From positions 62,001 to 126,000 of the forward strand of contig DASYLJ010000193.1 in NCBI GenBank assembly GCA_036009625.1: 64,000 nucleotides of DNA, read 5' to 3'. Source of the stretch: DASYLJ01 sp036009625. GTDB taxonomy: Bacteria; Desulfobacterota; Binatia; DP-6. Positions 8,408 to 15,642 of this stretch are shown here, piece by piece. Position 1 is the stretch's first letter. Each line of letters begins with the position of its first letter. A program made the translations under genes and the position numbers. The notes below the pieces were generated by a model, which was given only the letters and a program-made list of their open reading frames with translations, was not told the origin of the DNA and made no database searches.

Positions 8408-9997
8408 TCACTCCTTCAGGCGGCGCTCGGCCTCGCGGCGCAGCGCGGGCTTCTCGATCTTCCCGGTCCCCGTGCGCGGCACGTCGCCCTCGTCGATGAC
8501 GAAGACGTGGCGCGGCACCTTGTAGCTCGCGAGCGTGTCGCGACAGAACGCGATCAGCGTATCCGCGTCGGCGACCTGACCGGCGTGCGGCACGACGAAC
8601 GCCGCGACGTTCTCGCCCCGCGTCTCGTGCGTCACGCCGACGACGTGCGCCGCCTTCACCGACGGATGCTTCGCCAGTGCCTCCTCGACCTCGACCGCGG
8701 CAACGTTCACACCCGCCGTCTTGATGACGTCCTTCAGCCGCGTGGCGAAGTGCAGGCAGCCCTGCGCGTCGAGGTAGCCGAGGTCGCCGGTCTTGAAGAA
8801 GCCCTCGCCATCGAACGTCTGCGTGCGCGGCACACGGTAGTAGCACTCCATCAGCGTCGGGCCCTTGACGAAGATCTCGCCCGGCGTGCCCGGCGCCGCC
8901 ACCGCCCCGGTCTCGGGATCGACGATGCGGACCTCCATGCCGTCCAGCGGACGGCCGAACGTCTCGCGACGGATCTCCACCGGGTCGTCCGAGCGCGCGC
9001 AAGTGACGCAGGTCGCGGTCTCGCTCATGCCGTACATGCCGACGGCGTGGTGGTCGGGCCCCATCAGCCGCTCGGCGAGCGGATGGTTCGAGCCCTTCGA
9101 CAGCCAGAGCTTTCGATTCGGGAAGTCGGGATGCTCGAGCAGCGGCCCCGCCTGATGCCAACCCGCCATGATGGTGCAACGTTCGGCTTCGAGCAGCGCC
9201 AAGGCGCTGCCGGCGTCGACCTGCTCCTGCAGGACCAGCCGTCCCCCGCCCGCCATGGTGGCGAGCGCGCCGATGACGAAGCCGCCGCTCCAGAAGAGCG
9301 GCATGTGACCCCACCACGCATCGTCGGGTGTGACGCCGAGGCACTCGCCGACGCGTCGGCCCGACGTCGCGAGCGCGGCGTGCGTGTGCATCACCGCCTT
9401 CGCCTGCGCGGTGGTGCCCGAGGTGAAGAAGATCGTCGCGCGGTCGGTCGGCGACACGGCGGCCTCGAGCCCGTTCAGGATGCGGTCGTCGAGCGACGAC
9501 GGCAGCGCGTCCCAGCGATCGATGCGCGCCAGCTCGCCGTCGAGCAGGATGACGCGACGGAGCGCGGGCGCCGCAGGAGTGAACAGTCGCCCCGGTGTCG
9601 CCGTGGCCAGCTCGGGGACGATGTCGCGCAGGCTCGCCAGATAGTCGTGACGGAGGAAGCCGGAGCGCGTGAGCAGGATGCGCACGTCGGCGTGCGTCAG
9701 CGCATAGGCGATCTCCTCGCGCTTCCAGAGCGTCGAGAACGGCACCAGCACGGCGCCGACGCGCAACGCCCCGAACGCGATCGGTAGCCACTCGGGTCGG
9801 TTGCCGCACAGGAAGCCGACGCGGGTACCTTTCCCGACGCCGGCCAGGACGAGCTTGCGGGCGGCGATGCGGCTCTCGCGGCGCAGCTCGGCCCACGTCA
9901 TGCGACTGGTGACGACGTCGCGCGGCGCGCACGCCACCGCCTCGCGGTCGGGCGACCGGGCGGCGACCTCGTCGAGATAAGCGCCGAGCGTCTCCAT
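8408..9997 (-). CDS. AMP-dependent acyl-CoA synthetase/ligase
   Basis: The 529-residue ANL-family enzyme carries the ATP-binding motif TIFFTSGTTAQAKAVMHTH near residue 185. The A5 motif GMYGMSET follows near 310, TGDLGYLD near 405, and the C-terminal catalytic lysine region PRTGTGKIEKPALR near 515. The reaction is acid plus ATP plus CoA to acyl-CoA; the substrate cannot be read from sequence. P-loop residues TAQAK replace the more common TGxPK. The start ATG shares one base with the stop of the upstream hydratase (TGATG), so it is strictly co-expressed. Confidence 0.93.
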   Translation of the reverse strand: METLGAYLDEVAARSPDREAVACAPRDVVTSRMTWAELRRESRIAARKLVLAGVGKGTRVGFLCGNRPEWLPIAFGALRVGAVLVPFSTLWKREEIAYALTHADVRILLTRSGFLRHDYLASLRDIVPELATATPGRLFTPAAPALRRVILLDGELARIDRWDALPSSLDDRILNGLEAAVSPTDRATIFFTSGTTAQAKAVMHTHAALATSGRRVGECLGVTPDDAWWGHMPLFWSGGFVIGALATMAGGGRLVLQEQVDAGSALALLEAERCTIMAGWHQAGPLLEHPDFPNRKLWLSKGSNHPLAERLMGPDHHAVGMYGMSETATCVTCARSDDPVEIRRETFGRPLDGMEVRIVDPETGAVAAPGTPGEIFVKGPTLMECYYRVPRTQTFDGEGFFKTGDLGYLDAQGCLHFATRLKDVIKTAGVNVAAVEVEEALAKHPSVKAAHVVGVTHETRGENVAAFVVPHAGQVADADTLIAFCRDTLASYKVPRHVFVIDEGDVPRTGTGKIEKPALRREAERRLKE

Positions 9998-10848
9998 CAC
10001 GGCTTCTTCTTCGCCGGCTGTCCGGCCGGCGGCATGCAATCGAGATCGGGAAGGTCGGTGGTGGCGCTCATGGTCCACTGCGGCGTGCGCTTGTCGAGGA
10101 AGGCACGAATGCCCTCCTTCGCGTCCGGCGACTGCGTCGTCCAGCCGAACACCTGCGCGTCGAGGTGCTCGGCGGCCTCGGGATCGTTCTCGCCGGTGAA
10201 GCGCCACAGGAGCCGCTTCGTCAGCGCGACGGCCACCGGCGCCGTCTGCGTCGCGATGTCGCGCGCCATGGCCTGCGCCGTCGACACCAGCTCGGCATCG
10301 GGCACGACGCGCGACACGAGGCCGTATTCGAGCGCTTCGCGGGCATTGACGAGACGGCCCGTCAGCAGCAGCTCGGCGGCGCGGCTCATGCCGATGATGC
10401 GCGGCAGCGTCCACGTGCTGGCCGCCTCGGGCACGAGGCCGCGCCTCACAAACACGAAGCCGATGCGCGTGCTCTCGCCGGCGAGCCGGATGTCCCACTG
10501 CAGCGGCAGCGTCGCACCCACACCCGCCACCGCGCCGTTCAGGGCCGCGATGATGGGCTTGCGGATGTCCCACGCCTTCAGCGTGAGGCGCGGCCCGCCC
10601 CCCGTCTCCTCGGCGCGCGCACGCTCGAACACGGTGCCGCCGCCCTCGAGATCCGCTCCGACGCAGAAGTCGCGTCCTGCGCCCGTGACGACGATGGCGC
10701 GTACATCGTCGCGCTCGTCGGCGACCATCAGCGCATCGCGGATCTCGATGCCCATGCCGCGCGTCCAGGCGTTGCGACGCTCGGGGCGGTTCAGCGTGAT
10801 CGTCGCCACACCGTCGGCGACGTCGAAGAGGATGTGCTCGTAGTCCAT
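9997..10848 (-). CDS. Enoyl-CoA hydratase/isomerase family protein
   Basis: This 283-residue crotonase-fold protein has VATITLNRPERRNAWT, oxyanion-hole segments GAGRDFCVGADLEGG (about 55-69) and AALNGAVAGVGATLPL, and RGLVPEAASTWTLPRIIG. The last motif carries the glutamate often seen in enoyl-CoA hydratases. It has a proline/lysine-rich tail (PPAGQPAKKKP) not usual for the family. It lies between the SMR gene (14-bp gap) and the ligase (one-base overlap), in the same minus-strand operon. Confidence 0.93.
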   Translation of the reverse strand: MDYEHILFDVADGVATITLNRPERRNAWTRGMGIEIRDALMVADERDDVRAIVVTGAGRDFCVGADLEGGGTVFERARAEETGGGPRLTLKAWDIRKPIIAALNGAVAGVGATLPLQWDIRLAGESTRIGFVFVRRGLVPEAASTWTLPRIIGMSRAAELLLTGRLVNAREALEYGLVSRVVPDAELVSTAQAMARDIATQTAPVAVALTKRLLWRFTGENDPEAAEHLDAQVFGWTTQSPDAKEGIRAFLDKRTPQWTMSATTDLPDLDCMPPAGQPAKKKP

Positions 10849-10862
10849 GTGTTCTCCCGCCG

Positions 10863-11183
10863 TCAGTCCGGTGTCACCAGCTTGAGCCCGATGACGCCGG
10901 CGAGGATCGCGCCGATGGCCACCAGCCGCATCGGGTCACGGCTCTCGCCGAGGACGAGCATGCCGAACGCCGCGGTGCCGACGGCGCCGAGCCCCGTCCA
11001 CACGGCGTAGCCCGTACCGACCGGCAGCGAGCGCAGTGCCACCGCCAGCAGGTACATGCTCGCCGCTGCGCCGAGGAGCGCAATGACGGAGCCGCGCACG
11101 TCGGTGAAGCCGTGGCTCGCCTTGAGCCCCTGCGCCATCACCACCTCGAAGGCACTCGCCACGAGCAGGATGAGCCATGCCAT
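10863..11183 (-). CDS. SMR family transporter, Gdx/SugE type
   Basis: The 106-residue, four-helix protein has the SMR glutamate at position 13 (SAFEVVMAQGLK), the SLPVGTGYAVWTGLGAVG helix typical of SugE/Gdx proteins, and a closing LGESRDPMRL / GVIGLKL. In Gdx proteins the residue three after the Glu is normally Trp; here it is Met. Gdx members export guanidinium, but this substitution and the catabolic operon make another cationic substrate possible. The ATG overlaps the ligase stop by one base, so it is co-translated with CoA ligation genes. Confidence 0.92.
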   Translation of the reverse strand: MAWLILLVASAFEVVMAQGLKASHGFTDVRGSVIALLGAAASMYLLAVALRSLPVGTGYAVWTGLGAVGTAAFGMLVLGESRDPMRLVAIGAILAGVIGLKLVTPD

Positions 11184-12727
11184 CACGCACCTCCGAACTG
11201 CTGGCGCAGGACGTGCGTCTGCACCTTGTTGTAGGCGTTGCGCGGCAACGTCGCGACGAACTCGATGCGACGCGGCTTCTTGTAGCCGGCGAGTCGCGTG
11301 CCCGCGAAGTCGCCGAGCTGCGGTCCGTCGAGCACGGCACCGTCGCGGCACACCACGATCGCCGTCACCTGCTCGCCCCAGCGCGGATGCGGCGTCCCGA
11401 TCACCGCCACGTCGGCGACGTCGGGGTGCGCCCGTAGGACGGCCTCGACCTCGGCGGGCGAGACGTTCTCGCCGCCCGTGATGATGAGGTCCTTCACGCG
11501 CCCGGTGAGGAAGAAGAAGCCGCCATCGTCGCAGCGCCCGAGATCGCCGGTGTGGAGCCAGCCGTCGCGCACCGCGGCGGCGGTGCCGGCAGGATCACGG
11601 TGATAGCCCTGCATCACCGTCGGGCCGCCGACGACGATCTCGCCCTCCTCGCCCGGCGCCGCCAGCGTCCCGTCGACGCGACGGATGGCGACGTGCACGT
11701 GCGGGTTCATGCGACCGACGGTGCCCTCGTGGTCGAACACGCTGGTACCGCGCGCCATGAGCACGCCGTTGGTGGACTCGGTCTGACCGTACGCCTCGAT
11801 GATCTCGGCGTCGGCGAAGAGTGCCGCCAGCGCGCGCTTCGACGCCATCGGCGTGGGCGCGCCGCCGACGCTCACCTTGCGCACCGTGCGCTGCACGCCG
11901 GCGGGCACGCTGCCCTGGGCCAGGACGTCGAATACCATGCCGCCGATCAGCGGCAGGTCGGTGACGGCGAAGCGCTCCGCTGCGTCGAGCACCGCGGGCA
12001 CGTCGAACTTCTCGAGCAGCACCGCTCGCGCACCGAGCAGGACCCGACAGAGGAGATGCGACACCAGGACCGGCACGTGCGTCAGCGGCGACAGGCACGC
12101 GCCGACGCCGTCTGCCACGTCGCCCCGCGCCTGCGCGCAGGCGAGTGTCGCCCACAGGAGATTGCCGTGCGTGAGACGCACGCCCTTCGGCGCACCGGTG
12201 GAGCCCGACGTGTAGGCGATGGCCGCGAGACGATCGGCCGCCGGCGCACGCGCGGGTGTCGCACGACCGGCACCGCTGCGACGAAGCAGCTTCGGTGCGA
12301 GCGGCAGGTCGGGGCCGCAAACGATGGCCGGGATGCCCGCGGCCGTCGATGCGTCACGCGCGACGTCGGTGCGCGCAGGGTCGCAGAGCAGGAGCCGCGC
12401 TCGCGCGTGCGTCAGGAGCCGCGCCGCCTCGCCCGACGTCGAGCGCGCGCTGATCGGGACCGCCACGCCGCCGAGCCCCCACACCGCGTACAGCATCGCC
12501 ACGATGGCGGGCTCGTTCGCCGCCATGATCCCGACGGGGCTCCCGGCGCCGACGCCGCGTCGCGCGAGCCACGCGCACAGCTCGTCGGTCGCGGCGGCCA
12601 GCTCGCCGAAGGTGCGGACGTTGCCACCGAAGACGAGGCCACCCGACGCGCCACGGCGTCCGGCTTGCAGGCGCAGGAACGCCGGAGCAGTGGGAAGGAG
12701 CGGCATCGAAGGGCGTACGATCGGCAT
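11183..12727 (-). CDS. AMP-dependent acyl-CoA synthetase/ligase
   Basis: The 514-residue ANL-superfamily ligase carries LAAIAYTSGSTGAPKGVRLTH (A3 motif) near residue 170, EAYGQTEST near 300, WLHTGDLGRCDDGG near 390, the hinge GRVKDLIITGGENVSPAEVE, and the catalytic lysine region NAYNKVQTHVLR at the end. It is similar in type to long-chain or aromatic acid:CoA ligases; the substrate is unknown. Starts at 12727 and 12706 are both possible. A perfect 12-bp palindrome sits 12 bases upstream of the ATG, suggesting a repressor-controlled promoter here. Confidence 0.93.
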   Translation of the reverse strand: MPIVRPSMPLLPTAPAFLRLQAGRRGASGGLVFGGNVRTFGELAAATDELCAWLARRGVGAGSPVGIMAANEPAIVAMLYAVWGLGGVAVPISARSTSGEAARLLTHARARLLLCDPARTDVARDASTAAGIPAIVCGPDLPLAPKLLRRSGAGRATPARAPAADRLAAIAYTSGSTGAPKGVRLTHGNLLWATLACAQARGDVADGVGACLSPLTHVPVLVSHLLCRVLLGARAVLLEKFDVPAVLDAAERFAVTDLPLIGGMVFDVLAQGSVPAGVQRTVRKVSVGGAPTPMASKRALAALFADAEIIEAYGQTESTNGVLMARGTSVFDHEGTVGRMNPHVHVAIRRVDGTLAAPGEEGEIVVGGPTVMQGYHRDPAGTAAAVRDGWLHTGDLGRCDDGGFFFLTGRVKDLIITGGENVSPAEVEAVLRAHPDVADVAVIGTPHPRWGEQVTAIVVCRDGAVLDGPQLGDFAGTRLAGYKKPRRIEFVATLPRNAYNKVQTHVLRQQFGGA

Positions 12728-12739
12728 GGGGGGCGAGAC

Positions 12740-12751
12740 GAACGATCGTTC
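12740..12751. promoter_or_regulatory. Perfect 12-bp palindrome, candidate operator
   Basis: GAACGATCGTTC is a perfect inverted repeat 13 bases from the start codon of the minus-strand ligase, inside the 69-bp gap between it and the SDR gene. Palindromes of this size and composition are typical of TetR-family repressor boxes for acyl-CoA genes. No regulator lies beside it, so the binding protein is unknown. A half match (GAACGATCG on the minus strand) occurs just upstream of the P450 start near 45850. Confidence 0.45.
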
Positions 12752-12796
12752 TTGTAGTCCCCGCCGCTCCGGCGGGTCAACGGCGCAGCGCTTCGA

Positions 12797-13537
12797 TCAC
12801 ACCACGGTCGCGCCGCCGTCGACGGCGATGATCTGGCCGTTCACGTACGACGCGTCGGGACCGAGCAGATGACATGCCACGCCGGCGATCTCGTCGGGCT
12901 GCGCGATGCGGCGCATGGGAATGCCGCTGGTGAGCCGTCGAGCGAACTCGGGGTCGTGCTGCACGCCGCCGGTGAGCGGCGTGTCGGTGAAACCGGGGCA
13001 GACGCAGTTGGCGCGCACGCCCTGCTCGCCGTACTGCATCGCCAGCAGCCGCGTCAGCGCGACGACGCCGCCCTTGCTGGCGGTGTAGCCGGCACCGAAG
13101 CCATGACCGCGCAGCCCCGCCGTCGAGGCGACGGTGACGATGGCCCCGCCCCCGGCGGTCAGATGCGGCAGCGCATACTTCACGGCCAGGAAGGTGCCGC
13201 GCAGGTTGACGGCGAGGACGTGCTCGAATGCGTCGACCTCGACATCGGCGAGCGGGCGCAGGTCACCGGGATCGAAGATGCCCGCGCTGGTGACGACGCC
13301 CTGCAGTCCGCCGAGCGCCTCGGCCGCCTGCGCGACCGCGGCTTCCATTGCTGCGGCCTGGCTGACGTCGACCGGGATCGCGATGGTCCGCGCGTCGCCG
13401 AGGCTCCGTCGCGTCTCGTCGAGGAGCGCCGCATCGCGATCGAGGAGCGCCACCGCTCGGCCGTCGCGCGCCAGACGTTGGCAGACGGCGCGACCGATGC
13501 CGCTGGCGGCACCGGTGACGAGAACGGGCCCCGTCAT
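12797..13537 (-). CDS. SDR family oxidoreductase
   Basis: The 246-residue classical SDR has the Rossmann motif TGAASGIG near residue 8, the SAG motif (for NNAG), the catalytic Ser and Tyr-x-x-x-Lys in VASTAGLRGHGFGAGYTASKGG, and the closing YVNGQIIAVDGG. The nucleotide-loop Asp (LLDRD) favours NAD(H). It likely oxidises a hydroxyacyl intermediate in the acid-degradation operon. The ATG overlaps the stop of the upstream solute-binding-like gene by four bases. Confidence 0.93.
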   Translation of the reverse strand: MTGPVLVTGAASGIGRAVCQRLARDGRAVALLDRDAALLDETRRSLGDARTIAIPVDVSQAAAMEAAVAQAAEALGGLQGVVTSAGIFDPGDLRPLADVEVDAFEHVLAVNLRGTFLAVKYALPHLTAGGGAIVTVASTAGLRGHGFGAGYTASKGGVVALTRLLAMQYGEQGVRANCVCPGFTDTPLTGGVQHDPEFARRLTSGIPMRRIAQPDEIAGVACHLLGPDASYVNGQIIAVDGGATVV

Positions 13538-14658
13538 GCCGACCCGGGCGGCGTCGTCTTCGCCGGGTCGTGGTAGTCGACGAACACCGTGCGCCCGTTC
13601 TCGATGCGACGGAGCACGAGCCAATCGCCCTTATACGCCTTGTGGTCGAACGGGCCGATGCTCATGTGCGTGCGCGGTCCTCCGTTCACCGCCGGCAGCA
13701 TGCGCACCTTCTCGAGCCCTTCCTTGAGCCCTTTCGGCGTCAGCAGGTTCGCGCGCGCGAGACCCTCGGCGACGAGGCGTGCGGTGTCGTAGCTCAGCGC
13801 AGTGACGGTGTGATCGCGCCGTCGGCCGAGATGCGCCGCGAAGCGGTCGAACATGGGGCCGAGGAGCGGGTTGTGCTCGCACATCTGATCGACGCCGACC
13901 CAGCCTTCGAGCGCCGCCATCCACTCGGGCTTGGCGTAGCAGAACTGGAACGCCGTGGTCATGACCCGAGGCGGATTCCAGCCGAGCCGCGCCCACATCG
14001 GTCCCATCAGGATCGTCGGGAAGCCGTAACCGAGGTAGGCGAGGCAGTCGGGTCCCTGATCGCGGATCTTGCGCAGCACGCCCTCGAGGTCGTCGGGAAT
14101 CTGCGTGGTGTAGGCCTCGATCAGGACGTCGAGGCCCTCGCGCGCCGCGTACCAGCGGAAGTTCGCCGCGTACTCGACGCCGCCGGGGCTGATCTCGTGG
14201 ATCATGCCGACGCTCTTGTAGCCGCTGCGACGGATCCACGTCGCCATGATGGCCGCCTCCTCGGCGAGCCCGCCGTTGCCGAGGTTGAAACAGTACTCGC
14301 CGAAATAGCGATCGGTGCCGGTCCACGTGATCGCCGGCACACCGGTGGCGTTGATCGTCGGCGCCAGCGCGATCGAGTTGTCGGTGATGAGCGGACCGAT
14401 GGTGCAGAGCACGCCCTGGCTCACCAGGTCGAGGTAGCCGTCGATGGTGTTCTTCGCCTCGAGCCGCGGCAGCCCGACCGCCTCCTTCACCACCAGCTCG
14501 ACGGGTCGCAGGATCACGCGCTGCTCGTAGGCCTCGTCGAACGCGAAGCGTAGGCACGCGAGGAAGTCGTCCTTCGTCCCCATGTCCATGTCGATGAGGA
14601 CACCGATCTTCGTCGGGGCAAACGGCAGGCCGTGGGGCACTTTGCGGGAATCCGCCAT
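13534..14658 (-). CDS. Type I periplasmic-binding-fold (Leu/Ile/Val-like) protein without signal peptide
   Basis: The 374-residue product resembles substrate-binding proteins of branched-chain amino acid ABC transporters. Features are KIGVLIDMDMGTKDDFLACLRFAFDE, a VLCTIGPLITDNSIALAPTINATGVPAITWTGT hinge, LSYDTARLVAEGL and a late IGPFDHKAYKGDWLVLR. The N-terminus (MADSRKVPHGLPFAPTKIG) is polar, without a hydrophobic core, and no permease or ATPase gene is near. It may therefore be a cytoplasmic ligand sensor (AmiC-like), or the annotated start may hide an atypical export signal. It is first in the seven-gene minus-strand block, coupled to the SDR gene. Confidence 0.85.
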   Translation of the reverse strand: MADSRKVPHGLPFAPTKIGVLIDMDMGTKDDFLACLRFAFDEAYEQRVILRPVELVVKEAVGLPRLEAKNTIDGYLDLVSQGVLCTIGPLITDNSIALAPTINATGVPAITWTGTDRYFGEYCFNLGNGGLAEEAAIMATWIRRSGYKSVGMIHEISPGGVEYAANFRWYAAREGLDVLIEAYTTQIPDDLEGVLRKIRDQGPDCLAYLGYGFPTILMGPMWARLGWNPPRVMTTAFQFCYAKPEWMAALEGWVGVDQMCEHNPLLGPMFDRFAAHLGRRRDHTVTALSYDTARLVAEGLARANLLTPKGLKEGLEKVRMLPAVNGGPRTHMSIGPFDHKAYKGDWLVLRRIENGRTVFVDYHDPAKTTPPGSA

Positions 14659-14747
14659 GCCGGGCAGCTACACCGCACCGTCCGTCGCTGACAAGGCCCG
14701 CGCCTTGCGCACGAGGCGCGCGATCGTCAGAAGAGCCGACGAACATC

Positions 14748-15422
14748 GTGCTCCGGCGAACGCGCACCTGGATCGCACGCCTCGCCGCCGCCTTCGTGGT
14801 GGCGTCGCTGCTCGGCGTCCTCTTCTATCGTGTCGTCGATCCGCCGCTCACGCCGCTCATGGTCATCCGCCGCTTCGAGGGCTTCGGCATCGACCGGCAG
14901 TGGGTCGATCTCGACGCCGTCAGCCCGGCGCTGCTCCGCGCCGTCATCGCGTCGGAGGACGCGCGTTTCTTCCTGCACGGCGGCATCGACTTCGCCGCCA
15001 TCAGTGACGCGCGGAAGTACAACGAGAAGAACGCCGGCAAGCGACGACGTGGCGGCAGCACGATCACGATGCAGTGCGCCCGCAACGTGTTCCTATGGCA
15101 GGGACGGAACTACCTGCGGAAGGGGCTCGAGGTGTGGTTCGCGTGGCTGATGGAGCTGGTCTGGCCGAAGCGCCGCATCCTCGAGGTGTACGTCAACGTC
15201 GTCGAGTGGGGACCGGGCATCTACGGCATCGAGGCGGCGGCACGGCATTGGTTCCACGTCCCGGCGATGAAGCTGAATGCGCGGCAGGCGTCGCTGCTGG
15301 CCGTGATGCTGCCGGATCCGCGGCGATGGAATCCCGCCGCGCCGACGGGCTACCTGAGCTCGCGGGCACGGGTCATCGCGCGGCGGGCCGGTCAGGTGTC
15401 GCTGGCGGGGCTCGGCGAGTGA
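14748..15422 (+). CDS. mtgA: Monofunctional biosynthetic peptidoglycan transglycosylase
   Basis: The 224-residue GT51 enzyme has one N-terminal transmembrane helix (about 9-28). The catalytic-Glu motif AVIASEDARFFLHGGID follows (Glu70), then RRGGSTITMQCARNVFLW (about 105-120) and the second-Glu region RRILEVYVNVVEWGPGIYGIEAAA. It polymerises lipid II glycan strands at the outer face of the inner membrane. Length and absence of a transpeptidase domain fit MtgA of diderm bacteria. The start is GTG. It stands alone, divergent from the solute-binding-like gene. Confidence 0.95.
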   Translation: MLRRTRTWIARLAAAFVVASLLGVLFYRVVDPPLTPLMVIRRFEGFGIDRQWVDLDAVSPALLRAVIASEDARFFLHGGIDFAAISDARKYNEKNAGKRRRGGSTITMQCARNVFLWQGRNYLRKGLEVWFAWLMELVWPKRRILEVYVNVVEWGPGIYGIEAAARHWFHVPAMKLNARQASLLAVMLPDPRRWNPAAPTGYLSSRARVIARRAGQVSLAGLGE

Positions 15423-15642
15423 GCGTCGCTTCCGGTAACCAATGTAACTCGACAGGACTCTGCGGCCCTTGGCGGCTCAGCGAAACGTGGTCTCGTCGAC
15501 CCGCACGCGTCCACGCCATCTCATCGTCGGCGACCAGTCGACGTAGGTATCCATTCGCTGGCCTCGGCGTGGTTATCGCCCCGAAGTTCCAGGCGAAAAT
15601 TCAGCCGCAAACTGGCAGGCGTTGGTGATAGGTTGTCCGCCC

